Numbered from the stretch's first letter, positions 34,754 through 43,600 are shown. The stretch is 64,000 nucleotides of DNA from JAILLW01 sp045640905 (GCA_045640905.1 JAZUFW010000087.1:7835-71834); one strand, 5' to 3'. Numbers and translations: made by a program. Notes: generated from the sequence alone by a model not told the origin.

Positions 34754-35602
34754 TTAGCCTTTAACCGCACCGGCTGTAAGGCCTGAATATATCTGCTTCT
34801 GGCAGCAAATGAACACTATAAGCGCAGGTAGGAGGGATATAATTACTCCCGCACATATTAAGTTGTATTTGCTGCCCAAAGGACCTACAAACGTATATAG
34901 GGAGGTCGCTACTGTGGCATACTTTGTTTTGTCCTGCAAATACAGGTTTGCACAGTAGTATTCGTTGTAGGTTCCCACACCCTTTAAAATACAGCTGGTA
35001 ACTATAGCCGGCTTCAGGAGCGGAAGCAGTATGCGATAGAATATTTTGAAATAATTGGCGCCGTCCATAATGGCCGACTCATCGAGCGAATAATCTATGT
35101 TTTCAAAAAACTGTATGTAAATGTATATTGAAATGATGTCGGTTCCGCACATCAAAACCACGTATCCAAGCAGGGAATTGATAAACCCGAGTTTGTACAT
35201 TATCGAGTAAACCGATATCTGCATGGCTACACCGGGAAGCTGTGAAGCAAACAGGAACAAAGCTCTTATTATGGTATTTCCGAAAAACTTGAATCGGTTC
35301 AATACATAAGCCAACTGTGTTCCTATGAGCGTCGATAATATCAGCACCAACACCAAAATGATTGACGAATTAATGAAAGCCTTTCCCATCCCTGCCTTTT
35401 GAAAAGCAGCAAGGAAATTATCAAAGTTAAGCCAGTTCGAAGGAAGCTGCATAACGTTTGTGGATTGATATTCAACATCATCCTTAAAGGCAGTAATCAC
35501 GCATGATACCACCGGAATAATCGCAACAAACGAAAAGAATATGAGGGAAGCATATTTCAATATCCCGAAAATAAGCGTTCCTACACGGAATTTGTTTTTC
35601 AT
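34754..35602 (-). CDS. Sugar ABC transporter permease (MalG type)
   Basis: 282-residue inner-membrane protein with six predicted membrane segments and the EAA loop ESAIMDGANYFKIFYRILLP that contacts the ATPase. It ends in the typical GLTAGAVKG. Partner of the other permease, whose stop overlaps its start by four bases. Carbohydrate-uptake family 1 (CUT1). Function in manno-oligosaccharide import is inferred from the neighbouring enzymes. Confidence 0.93.
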   Translation of the reverse strand: MKNKFRVGTLIFGILKYASLIFFSFVAIIPVVSCVITAFKDDVEYQSTNVMQLPSNWLNFDNFLAAFQKAGMGKAFINSSIILVLVLILSTLIGTQLAYVLNRFKFFGNTIIRALFLFASQLPGVAMQISVYSIMYKLGFINSLLGYVVLMCGTDIISIYIYIQFFENIDYSLDESAIMDGANYFKIFYRILLPLLKPAIVTSCILKGVGTYNEYYCANLYLQDKTKYATVATSLYTFVGPLGSKYNLICAGVIISLLPALIVFICCQKQIYSGLTAGAVKG

Positions 35603-36585
35603 GCTCTTTTCCCTCCTTTTAATCTTGCATATCTTTGCAGTCTCCGTTCTCTCTTTTCGGATGCATGTTTGTCCTCATCCTCTGCATCCTTGAACACATA
35701 CTTAAAGAAAAGTTTCTGCAACAAAGTTGCTATCAAAATAATAATGAGTAAAACTATGGCCATCGCCGAAGCCAGCCCGACCTTTTGCTGTGTATGAGCT
35801 ATTTCATGCATAACCACAAAGTAGGTTCCGGTTCCGTTGGCACCGTCGGTAATAACGTAAGGCGGTTCAAAAGCACTTAATGAACCTGTTATTGATAAAA
35901 TCACGTTCAAAACGACAATGGTTTTTATACTCGGAAGAATAATGTACTTAAACTGCTGCCATTTTCCGGCTCCGTCGAGCATGGCCGCCTCGTACAATTC
36001 CGCATCCACAGACATAATTGCGCCTATGAACAAAACCATATTCTGACCGAAATATCTCCATACACTGGTTCCTACCAGTGAGAAGTTGTTTATGCTTTGG
36101 TCCTTCAGCCAATACGGTAAATTCTCGAGATTAAATCCGCACCAGCTCAAAATAGTGTCGAACACAAATCCTCTGGTATAGAAGAATTTGAAAATGAAAC
36201 CGATAGCTATTCCGTTTATCAGAAAAGGGAAAAACATAAATCCTTTAAACAAGCTGCCACCCTTAACTTTGAAGCTCAGGATGGTAGCCAGGTACAAGGC
36301 TAGCGAAAGCTGTACAACGGATCCCAACATATAATAGAGACTTAGTTTCAATGCCGAAAAGCAATCATCACGCTGAAATACTTTTATATAATTTTTCAAT
36401 CCGACGAACTTTCTTGCTCCGACATACTTCATGTTATAAAAGCTGAATCCGAACATTTCGCCGAAAGGCAAATATGTAAACACAAATAAGAGCAATAAAG
36501 GAATAATCATGAAGGCAACCATTACGAATACCTTTTGTCCGTCTCTACTTCGTGCCCATTCCCCAAAAGTTCTTTTGTTCTTCAT
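35599..36585 (-). CDS. Sugar ABC transporter permease (MalF type)
   Basis: 328-residue membrane protein with six predicted segments and the EAA loop YEAAMLDGAGKWQQFKYIILP. The C-terminal 25 residues are very basic (EKRERRLQRYARLKGG). It forms the channel with the next gene. No ATPase gene lies in the locus, so, as for other CUT1 importers of Firmicutes, a shared MsmX-type ATPase encoded elsewhere must drive it. AAAGG lies upstream of the ATG. Confidence 0.93.
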   Translation of the reverse strand: MKNKRTFGEWARSRDGQKVFVMVAFMIIPLLLLFVFTYLPFGEMFGFSFYNMKYVGARKFVGLKNYIKVFQRDDCFSALKLSLYYMLGSVVQLSLALYLATILSFKVKGGSLFKGFMFFPFLINGIAIGFIFKFFYTRGFVFDTILSWCGFNLENLPYWLKDQSINNFSLVGTSVWRYFGQNMVLFIGAIMSVDAELYEAAMLDGAGKWQQFKYIILPSIKTIVVLNVILSITGSLSAFEPPYVITDGANGTGTYFVVMHEIAHTQQKVGLASAMAIVLLIIILIATLLQKLFFKYVFKDAEDEDKHASEKRERRLQRYARLKGGKRA

Positions 36586-36611
36586 AGTTCATACCTTTCT
36601 TAATTCACCCC

Positions 36612-36686
36612 TGTACCAATTCCTTCCAAGTTAGTCAGAGCCGAGGAGAATATGCCCCTCGGCCCTTTATTAACTTGATTGGTACA
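36612..36686 (-). promoter_or_regulatory. Long intercistronic stem-loop between binding protein and permease genes
   Basis: Three nested stems on one axis: TGTACCAAT (36612-36620) with ATTGGTACA (36678-36686); CAAGTTA (36627-36633) with TAACTTG (36671-36677); GCCGAGG (36640-36646) with CCTCGGC (36657-36663). It begins right after the binding-protein stop and has no T-run, so it looks like an mRNA-stabilising or partial-attenuation element, as found between binding-protein and permease genes in other sugar operons. Confidence 0.8.
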
Positions 36687-36687
36687 A

Positions 36688-38154
36688 TTAATACAAAACT
36701 TCTATTCCTAATTCTGACTGTGCATCCTGCCAAGCGCTGTTCCAATCTGCCATAATATCTGCAAACTCTTCGGAACCTGTTGCACCAGCTTCAACAATTC
36801 TCTGAACCTTATCGTTACCGCCGGCATTGATTGAAAGTTCTGATTCTGCATTCATCTGGTTAAGGAAATCTTCTTCACCTGCCAATGCGGGCTGATCAGT
36901 GAGGACTTCGCATCCTGAAAATGCTGCATACATATCAGGATTCTGTCCGCCCTTAACTACTGAATATCCGCCTTCGTTAAAGCACCAGCCTGACTTTTCA
37001 GTCATCCACTTAATGAAAATCAATGAAGCAAGCTTGTTTTCATCTGAAGAATTAACATTGATTGCGTATGAATAATCTCCGCCTGCAGGAACATACTGAG
37101 TTCCGCCGATTGTAACAGGGAAAGGCATATATCCTACATCTTCGGGAGTATCTCCTGCTTCACACATCTGTGCATAAGCCCATGAGCCCAAAACCATTGA
37201 AGCGATTTCGCCTCTGTTAAGCATGCCCTTGCAGCCTTCCCAGTCTGTTGTTGTATAGTCATCTTCAATAAGTCCGTTAGCACAAGCATCATAGAGAATT
37301 CTGAATACGTTGTATGCTCCGGTGTCATCTCCGGGATCAGAGAAAGGTTCTGCTGTATGAACGAGTTTCTGATTCATGTATGTGTTATCACCGTTTGAAA
37401 CGCATCCGATGTATGCATCCCATGCACCCATGGTCCATCCTGCAGCATAGTTGGTATATAAAGGAATAGCATCTGTGTTGTCCTTTACGAGCTGTAAATC
37501 TGCAAGGAACTCTGTAGGTGTTGTAGGAAGGGCGGTAATACCTGCTTCAGAGAAAATTCTCTTGTTATAAAGAACACCCTGTGCATTAGCCATGTAAGGA
37601 ATTCCGTAGCTTAAGCCATCCTTTTCCCACTGGTCAGCAAAGTTCAATGTGGCAGCGAGGTTGTCCTTTGTATCCAAAGGCATGAAGTATGTCGACAAGT
37701 CTGCTTTGTCCACAGCAGGGATAAACATTATGTCGCCCCAGTCACCTGTTGAAAGACGAAGTAATGAATCTTCGGCATAATCGGTAATTGCTTCCATCTC
37801 TACTGTGATATTAGGGAATTCTTTGTTGAATTCAGCAGCCATTGCATCCATTGTTCCGTCTTCTGCACGGTCTGTCTTATGATGGATGAACTTGATAGTT
37901 GCTGTAGTTCCGGCTAAGCTTCCGTCCTCAATGTTGATTGCTGTGTAGCTCAATTCGGGTGCTGCAACTTCTTCTGCAGCTGCATCTGTTGATGCTTCAG
38001 TTGTTGCTTCTGTTGTTGTTTCAACCTGTTCCTGCGCAGCACTTTCGGTTGAATCAGCCGATGCAGGAGCAGCGCTTTCACTTGAAGAGCAAGCTACCAT
38101 CGAAAATGTCATAGCTGCTGCCAAAGTGATTGCCAATACTTTTTTTAGTTTCAT
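36688..38154 (-). CDS. Extracellular sugar-binding lipoprotein of the mannan ABC transporter
   Basis: 488-residue solute-binding protein. Lipoprotein signal peptide: basic start MKLKK, hydrophobic core, lipobox SMVAC with Cys22, then a low-complexity Ala/Ser/Glu/Thr linker to about residue 65 that tethers the domain to the membrane. The rest is a CUT1-type (MalE-like) binding domain. First gene of the nine-gene operon, preceded by AAGGAGG and a strong promoter 70-97 bases upstream. It would capture manno-oligosaccharides; the ligand is inferred from the operon. Confidence 0.92.
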   Translation of the reverse strand: MKLKKVLAITLAAAMTFSMVACSSSESAAPASADSTESAAQEQVETTTEATTEASTDAAAEEVAAPELSYTAINIEDGSLAGTTATIKFIHHKTDRAEDGTMDAMAAEFNKEFPNITVEMEAITDYAEDSLLRLSTGDWGDIMFIPAVDKADLSTYFMPLDTKDNLAATLNFADQWEKDGLSYGIPYMANAQGVLYNKRIFSEAGITALPTTPTEFLADLQLVKDNTDAIPLYTNYAAGWTMGAWDAYIGCVSNGDNTYMNQKLVHTAEPFSDPGDDTGAYNVFRILYDACANGLIEDDYTTTDWEGCKGMLNRGEIASMVLGSWAYAQMCEAGDTPEDVGYMPFPVTIGGTQYVPAGGDYSYAINVNSSDENKLASLIFIKWMTEKSGWCFNEGGYSVVKGGQNPDMYAAFSGCEVLTDQPALAGEEDFLNQMNAESELSINAGGNDKVQRIVEAGATGSEEFADIMADWNSAWQDAQSELGIEVLY

Positions 38155-38223
38155 AACTATTTCCTCCTTGGTTAATTTAATTCCTTTGTGTGGAATTTGT
38201 TAACTATTATTAAGTTAGGTTTA

Positions 38224-38251
38224 ATTATATTTAGTTAAAAAATTAAGTCAA
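38224..38251 (-). promoter_or_regulatory. Promoter of the mannan uptake operon, with overlapping TTTAACTAAA site
   Basis: Minus-strand TTGACT (38246-38251), 16-base spacer, perfect TATAAT (38224-38229). The spacer contains TTTAACTAAA, related to motifs repeated further upstream, so a repressor (the local LacI protein is the obvious candidate) bound there would block polymerase. About 20 bases upstream of the -35 is an imperfect inverted repeat, CGCAAAAACG and CGTTTTTACG (38272-38293), a possible second site. Confidence 0.75.
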
Positions 38252-38293
38252 TACTTTTTCATGTATTTTTTCGCAAAAACGCCCGTTTTTACG

Positions 38294-38411
38294 CGTTTTC
38301 TTACATATTAGCCAAATTTTAGTTCCGTCGTTTGGTGATTATTTACATAAATTAAGGGGTATTTAGCTAAGAAATTAGCGTGATTAGTAAATCGATTTAG
38401 TTAATTTTTAG
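38294..38411. promoter_or_regulatory. Upstream region with phased TTAG motifs
   Basis: The 324-base gap between the lacI and binding-protein genes holds no gene. On the plus strand TTAG occurs at 38308, 38319, 38363, 38375, 38384, 38397 and 38408, often 11-13 bases apart, with further copies at 38231 and 38215 around the promoter. It may be a multi-site operator or curved DNA; this is inference from spacing alone in an AT-rich background. Confidence 0.4.
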
Positions 38412-38413
38412 TT

Positions 38414-38449
38414 AAAAAATGGACTTGCAAATCGTTTTTGCAAGTCCAT
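38414..38449 (-). terminator. Intrinsic terminator of the galA-lacI unit
   Basis: Stem of 13 bp, ATGGACTTGCAAA (38419-38431) with its complement (38437-38449), five-base loop, followed on the minus strand by a run of T (38419-38414). It lies about 30 bases after the lacI stop and separates the regulator unit from the uptake operon. Confidence 0.92.
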
Positions 38450-38478
38450 GAAAATTCAATATTGTTAATTATTAGAAA

Positions 38479-39495
38479 TCATAACTTCTGTGCGGATTCT
38501 CTGACAATAACCCGGCCCTGAATAACACTGACGCCGTAATTTATATAGTCTCCCGACATCTTACGGGCAATAATCTTTACTGCCTTCTGCGCCATTGCTT
38601 TCACATCCACCGCATAGGTTGTCAGTCCCAAAGTATTCTCATTCTGAAATGCGTAATTGTCAAATCCGATTACGGAGATATCCTCAGGTACCCTAAGGCC
38701 TCTTTCATTCAGCATCTTAATCAGATTTACGGCAACAACATCACAGTTACAGGCAAAAGCCGTAGGCATATCATCCGGAAGCATAATGTCATAATCGGAT
38801 ACGGACCCCGAATCAATATATCGATCATTAATCACGTAGTCCTGTCGAATTTCAATTCCGTTTTCATACAATGCCTTAAGGTATCCGAAATATCTGTCGG
38901 TAATACTGTTGGTTGCAAACAACGTCCCGACATAAGCAATCTTTTTATGTCCCAGCGAGCACAGATAATCCGTAAGCTGATACATTCCGAGATAATTGTC
39001 GTTTACCACGGCATCCTTTTCGCACTCTTTATTGTAGAAATCGAGGTAGACTATAGGCACCTTGGCATGCTCGCTGACAGTCTTTAGATAAGAAGTCTTC
39101 ATCATTCCGATAATGATAAGTCCGTTAATTCTGTCTCCCTCAAGCAATTTAGGCGCTGATGATGCATTTTCGTCTTCTTCGGAAACCACCTCGAGCATTG
39201 TAAAGCAATTCTTTGCATTCGCCTTTGTGGCAAGTTCCTGGTACATAAGCCAGTAAAACGACTGGGATTGGTCAAAATATCTTTGAGAAACAATCACTCC
39301 GATATTGTAAGACTTTTTATCATCCCGCAGTTTTGCCGCCGACGGTGAAATATATCCCAATTCCGACGCGATAGCCTTGATTTTTAATCTTAATTCTTCG
39401 CTTACTCCCTTTTGATCGGAAAGAGCTTTCGAAACCGTAACCGTACTTACGTTTAGCTGGTTAGCAATATCCGATAACTTAACTGACTTCGACAT
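38479..39495 (-). CDS. LacI-family transcriptional regulator
   Basis: 338 residues: N-terminal helix-turn-helix and hinge (VKLSDIANQLNVSTVTVSKAL, residues 5-25) followed by a periplasmic-binding-protein-like effector domain (NIGVIVSQRYF, INGLIIIGMM, HKKIAYVGT, ISVIGFDNYAFQ). It is coupled to the alpha-galactosidase by a one-base overlap (TAATG) with AAGGAGG upstream. It most likely represses its own unit and the downstream uptake operon and is relieved by a manno-oligosaccharide or a breakdown product; targets and inducer are inferred. Confidence 0.93.
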   Translation of the reverse strand: MSKSVKLSDIANQLNVSTVTVSKALSDQKGVSEELRLKIKAIASELGYISPSAAKLRDDKKSYNIGVIVSQRYFDQSQSFYWLMYQELATKANAKNCFTMLEVVSEEDENASSAPKLLEGDRINGLIIIGMMKTSYLKTVSEHAKVPIVYLDFYNKECEKDAVVNDNYLGMYQLTDYLCSLGHKKIAYVGTLFATNSITDRYFGYLKALYENGIEIRQDYVINDRYIDSGSVSDYDIMLPDDMPTAFACNCDVVAVNLIKMLNERGLRVPEDISVIGFDNYAFQNENTLGLTTYAVDVKAMAQKAVKIIARKMSGDYINYGVSVIQGRVIVRESAQKL

Positions 39496-41711
39496 TAGTT
39501 TTCCTCCTTACGGATTTCTTTAATATGAATCAATCTGCTCCTATAATCGCCTTGCATAGGATCAATCAAATATCCTGCTTTCATAAGAATGTCGCCGGAA
39601 TATACATGCTCGTCATCGTCAATTGTGTAAAATGCATCTGCCTTTAAGCCCTTGAAACGAATTTTTCGGCATTTACAATTCGCCTGTGACATAACCTGAA
39701 CATATGTATATAAGGCTTCTGATTTGTCTTTGCTTACAACTCCGTAACAGTCAAACAGATGATTCTCACTATATGAAGCTATTCTGTAATAATCACCTTC
39801 TCTGATTAAATCATTATATTTATGATAAAGTTCAATCTGTTCAGGAATCATTTTCCTGTCTTCTTCCGGAATCTTCGTTACATCAAGCTCATAACCGAAA
39901 GTTCCCGCCAACGCTACGTGTCCGCGTGTTTCAAAAGGTGTAACACGAAACACCGCGTGATTGGGACAATCGGATACATGCGCGCCCATGGTCGACAAAG
40001 GGTAAACCAGCGCCGTTCCTTCCTGAATTTTCAATCTTTCTATGGCATCAGTATCATCCGAGCACCAAATCTGAGGACTGTAATACAACATACCGGGATC
40101 AAATCTTGCGCCTCCTCCGGAACAGTTTTCCAAAAGGAGATTGGGGAATTCGCATAGCAGTCTTTCCTGGAGTTCGTAAACTCCCAGGACATACCTGTGG
40201 TAAAGTTCTCCCATATGTTCCGAATCAAGATAAGCAGAGCCGATATCCGTAAGCTGCCTGTTCATATCCCATTTAACATACTCTATGTTGGCACTTCTTA
40301 ATATATTTGCAACGCTCTCATAGACATAATCCCTGACATCGGGTCGACTGATATCAAGTACCAGCTGATTTCTGCTTCGGGTAGCCTCACGTCCCTTTAT
40401 GGAAATTGCCCAATCGGGATGAGCTCTGTAAAGGTCTGAATCAGGGCACACCATCTCCGGCTCGAACCAGATTCCAAACTTCATTCCCAATTTATTAACT
40501 CTGTCAACCAAGGGCTTTAATCCGCCATGAAGTTTGTTTTCGTTAACCTTCCAATCTCCCAAAGAGCTGTTGTCATCATCTCTTTTGCCAAACCAACCAT
40601 CATCCATAACCAGCATCTCTATGCCCAGTTTTGATGCCGTTTCGGCAATCGAATAGAGTTTTTCTTCATTAAAATCAAAATATGTAGCTTCCCAGTTGTT
40701 TATCAAAATCGGTCTTTTCTTATGAGTATACGGGCTTCTTAACAAATGATTTCTGTAAAAATCATGATAAGTGCGGCTCATGTTACCGATTCCGCATCCC
40801 GAATAAACCATAACCACTTCAGGCGTTTCAAAAATCTCACCGGTTGAAAGATGCCACTTAAATCCATCAGGATGTATACCCATGGTAGTTCTGACCATAT
40901 CAAACTGATTGCTTGAAATCGTGGTTTTAAAGTTCCCCGAATAAACGAAGTTCATGGCATAGACTTCACCATATTCATCATTCGTTCCGGGCGTTGTAAT
41001 CATAATAAACGGGTGATCCTGATGCGAAGATTCGCCACGCACAGACTCAACGGAAATCTTCTGATGACCTACCTTAAGGCTCTCCATATGGCGTTCTCTG
41101 GCCCAGGAACCATGTAAAGTAGTAACTTCAAAATCCCGATTCTCCATATCAAAGCATGCCGAATACGCTTTTGTTAAAAAGATATCATCTCCGTCATTTA
41201 TGATTCGTACGCTTCTGGTAATAACATCACAATCTTCAAAAACCGAATAGACAAGGTCTACTTTTAAATTGAGAACATTATCCATGCAGTGAACAACAAG
41301 CGTGCTGACCTCATCTTCTTTTCCGAAAGTTGTCGGCAGGCCCTGCAATTTATTCTTTCCATTATAGATTTCATAGCCTTTGTAATTAATTCCGACTGCC
41401 ATATTACCACCCTTGGTTTCTACAGCTATGGAGCTCTCTCTGTAGTCACCGAGACCGTTTGATGAATATTCGGTCGGAAAATAATCCATAAACGAGCATC
41501 GTTCTCTTTCATTATTCGATGGCGTAAACGGATATCTGTCAATATACAGAGCATTCTCGAGATGATAGTCATTAAGCGACTTGCCGTAATAGAAGTGTCC
41601 TACATAGCCTTCTTTATCTACCACACCCAATACATAGCTGGTGTTGGGGGTATCAAGTTTAAATAAATGCGAAACATCATTGGATAAGTTCTCGAAATGT
41701 GCAATGGCCAT
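39495..41711 (-). CDS. galA: GH36 alpha-galactosidase
   Basis: 738-residue cytosolic alpha-galactosidase without a signal peptide. Clan GH-D motifs: LVMDDGWFGKRDDD, nucleophile Asp in YVKWDMNRQ, acid/base region WCSDDTDAIERL, LLENCSGGGARFD and YPLSTMGAHVSDCPNH. The N-terminal beta-supersandwich domain (1-330) and C-terminal domain are both present, so it is full length. It would remove galactose side groups from imported galactomannan fragments. GAGAGGAAC precedes the ATG; a strong promoter lies about 50 bases upstream. Confidence 0.95.
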   Translation of the reverse strand: MAIAHFENLSNDVSHLFKLDTPNTSYVLGVVDKEGYVGHFYYGKSLNDYHLENALYIDRYPFTPSNNERERCSFMDYFPTEYSSNGLGDYRESSIAVETKGGNMAVGINYKGYEIYNGKNKLQGLPTTFGKEDEVSTLVVHCMDNVLNLKVDLVYSVFEDCDVITRSVRIINDGDDIFLTKAYSACFDMENRDFEVTTLHGSWARERHMESLKVGHQKISVESVRGESSHQDHPFIMITTPGTNDEYGEVYAMNFVYSGNFKTTISSNQFDMVRTTMGIHPDGFKWHLSTGEIFETPEVVMVYSGCGIGNMSRTYHDFYRNHLLRSPYTHKKRPILINNWEATYFDFNEEKLYSIAETASKLGIEMLVMDDGWFGKRDDDNSSLGDWKVNENKLHGGLKPLVDRVNKLGMKFGIWFEPEMVCPDSDLYRAHPDWAISIKGREATRSRNQLVLDISRPDVRDYVYESVANILRSANIEYVKWDMNRQLTDIGSAYLDSEHMGELYHRYVLGVYELQERLLCEFPNLLLENCSGGGARFDPGMLYYSPQIWCSDDTDAIERLKIQEGTALVYPLSTMGAHVSDCPNHAVFRVTPFETRGHVALAGTFGYELDVTKIPEEDRKMIPEQIELYHKYNDLIREGDYYRIASYSENHLFDCYGVVSKDKSEALYTYVQVMSQANCKCRKIRFKGLKADAFYTIDDDEHVYSGDILMKAGYLIDPMQGDYRSRLIHIKEIRKEEN

Positions 41712-41740
41712 TTTTAAGTTCCTCTCAATTAATTTTAATT

Positions 41741-41781
41741 AAAAAAAGTCGGATTTACCTAAATTATAAGATAAATCCGAC
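41741..41781 (-). terminator. Terminator of the upstream ligase gene, containing the galA -10
   Basis: Stem GTCGGATTTA (41748-41757) with TAAATCCGAC (41772-41781), 14-base loop, followed on the minus strand by seven T residues (41747-41741): a good intrinsic terminator for the AMP-binding ligase that ends at 41820. Confidence 0.85.
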
Positions 41782-41790
41782 ATATGTCAA
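41763..41790 (-). promoter_or_regulatory. galA-lacI promoter nested in a terminator
   Basis: Minus-strand TTGACA (41785-41790) and TATAAT (41763-41768), both perfect, 16-base spacer. The -10 is in the loop of the terminator at 41741-41781 and the -35 lies just outside its stem. Between the start site and the gene is the AT palindrome TTAATTTTAATTAA, a possible operator. Confidence 0.8.
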
Positions 41791-41819
41791 TCTACAAATT
41801 CATGAATTTATATGATTTT

Positions 41820-43511
41820 TCAGCGCTTTTCCAATGCCTTATAATCCACCTTTCCGACTGCGGTAACCGGCATTTTATCAATGAATATATACTTTGTCGG
41901 TACAGCAAACGCCTGTAACTCACGAGTACAGAGATCTTTTAAGCGTAGTATTATTTCATCATCACTATCTTTGGCGTTTGAATTCTTTTCTATGAAAGCA
42001 GTCAATTTTACCGGCATCTCATTGATATCCATAGGGACTACACAGGCAGCAGCAACCGCTTCATCCTTTTTCAACACATTTTCAACATTATCCGGGAAAA
42101 TCTTCGTAGCGATTCCGTTATCATATGTTAATATGATTCTCTTAATTCTGCCTTTGATAAATACAAAGCCTTCTTCATCCACATATCCAATGTCTCCTGT
42201 ATGTACCCACAAATGTCCGTCTGCATGCTGCTTTACGATTTCGTTCGTCGCCGCTTGGTTTTTATAATAACCATTCATAAGGTAAGGTGACTGTATACAG
42301 ATTTCTCCTTCTTCACAATATTTCTTTTCAGCCCCTGTGTCCGGATCAAAAGCTGCAAACACATTCCTGCTTAGCGGAATTCCAACACTTCCTCGTTTTC
42401 TTGCATGGGGTTGGCAGGTACACGCTGTCGAACCCACCTCCGACATTCCATACCCATTGAGGCACCTGGCATCACTTCCGCCACTTTCCAATGCCGCATT
42501 TATTTTTTCTTCCATTTCAGGCGTCATTCCTTCTCCGCCGGCGCCAACTGTCTTAAAGTACTTCAAGTTCTTCCCTGTCATCTCGATTACGGGTTCTACG
42601 TAAGTCGGAATCGAGCTGACATGAGTCGGTTTATATTTCATATAAACACGACTCATGTCAGCTACTTCTACCTTTGGTAGAATAACTGTTTTCATTCCAA
42701 GCATTAACGGCATATGTGTGTTCACCACGAAGCCATACACATGAAATGGAACTATGGTATCTAAATATGTATCACCTCTTTGAGATGTCAGATTCATTCT
42801 GTACTCATCAGCTATTCCATTAATAACATCATCAGATAGTTCTATCCCTTTCGGAAGTCCGGTTGTCCCTCCGGTATGCCCTAAAAATGCAGTTTCCCCC
42901 GACACATATTCACTTTCTTCAGCGAATGCTCCTTTCCCGAGACGCAAAAAGTCCTTCCACTTGATAAATTCTTGCGGATACTCTGCCTTAAGCTTTTTCC
43001 CGGCAATCATTTTTGTAAAGAACGGCATGCTTTCACATAAACTTACGGAAATCACTTTATCAACTTTCGTTTGATGGATTATCGATTCAACTTTGGAATT
43101 AAAGAGGTCAAGAACAACCAAAACATCAGACTGAGCTTCATTCAGGTAATGAACTATCTCTTCCTCACCTGATAAAACACTTATAAAATTAATAATGGCA
43201 CCTATCTTGCTTAATGCATAAGCCAAGTACACTGCTTCCGGTTGCTTTAATAGCATCATTGTGACTATGTCGCCCTTTCTCACGCCCTGTGCCCATAGCG
43301 CATTGGCGACTAAATCTATATTTTCAAACAGTTGTCCGTAACTTATCGATTTGCCATAATATGAAAGCGCTACATCGTTTGGAAACCGGATATTTGTCTC
43401 ATATATCGCACTAAATATTTTTTCCTGCGGTACAAGGCTTTCCAGTTTTTCCTTTGTGTAGAATTTCTTCCACGGTCTGTCGATAGACGGGTATCCTGTC
43501 TTATTCTGCAT
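41820..43511 (-). CDS. AMP-dependent acyl-CoA synthetase/ligase
   Basis: 563-residue adenylate-forming enzyme of the ANL superfamily. Motifs: the P-loop-like HTGGTTGLPKG, GYGMSEVGST, HTGDIGYVDEEGFVFIKGRIKR and the C-terminal catalytic Lys in GKVDYKALEK. It activates a carboxylic acid as an acyl-adenylate, then most likely transfers it to CoA. The substrate is unknown; no fatty acid, phenolic acid or peptide synthetase genes adjoin it. It stands alone between the repeat region and the galA promoter. AAGGGGG precedes the ATG. Confidence 0.88.
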   Translation of the reverse strand: MQNKTGYPSIDRPWKKFYTKEKLESLVPQEKIFSAIYETNIRFPNDVALSYYGKSISYGQLFENIDLVANALWAQGVRKGDIVTMMLLKQPEAVYLAYALSKIGAIINFISVLSGEEEIVHYLNEAQSDVLVVLDLFNSKVESIIHQTKVDKVISVSLCESMPFFTKMIAGKKLKAEYPQEFIKWKDFLRLGKGAFAEESEYVSGETAFLGHTGGTTGLPKGIELSDDVINGIADEYRMNLTSQRGDTYLDTIVPFHVYGFVVNTHMPLMLGMKTVILPKVEVADMSRVYMKYKPTHVSSIPTYVEPVIEMTGKNLKYFKTVGAGGEGMTPEMEEKINAALESGGSDARCLNGYGMSEVGSTACTCQPHARKRGSVGIPLSRNVFAAFDPDTGAEKKYCEEGEICIQSPYLMNGYYKNQAATNEIVKQHADGHLWVHTGDIGYVDEEGFVFIKGRIKRIILTYDNGIATKIFPDNVENVLKKDEAVAAACVVPMDINEMPVKLTAFIEKNSNAKDSDDEIILRLKDLCTRELQAFAVPTKYIFIDKMPVTAVGKVDYKALEKR

Positions 43512-43545
43512 AATAACGCCCCCTTGAGTATAGAAACCTACTGTT

Positions 43546-43573
43546 AATATACCCTATCGACCCCCCCAGTCAA
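43546..43573 (-). promoter_or_regulatory. Promoter of the ligase gene, with a G7 tract in the spacer
   Basis: Minus-strand TTGACT (43568-43573) and TATATT (43546-43551) with a 16-base spacer that begins with seven consecutive G residues (C run at 43561-43567 on the plus strand). The ATG at 43511 lies about 35 bases downstream. Confidence 0.65.
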
Positions 43574-43600
43574 TGAAAAATGGCTATGAAATATCTCACA

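Noticed and set aside
38272..38293. Inverted repeat upstream of the mannan promoter as a CcpA cre site
   Set aside because: It does not fit the cre consensus (TGNAANCGNNNNCA type), so it is only mentioned as a possible second regulator site.
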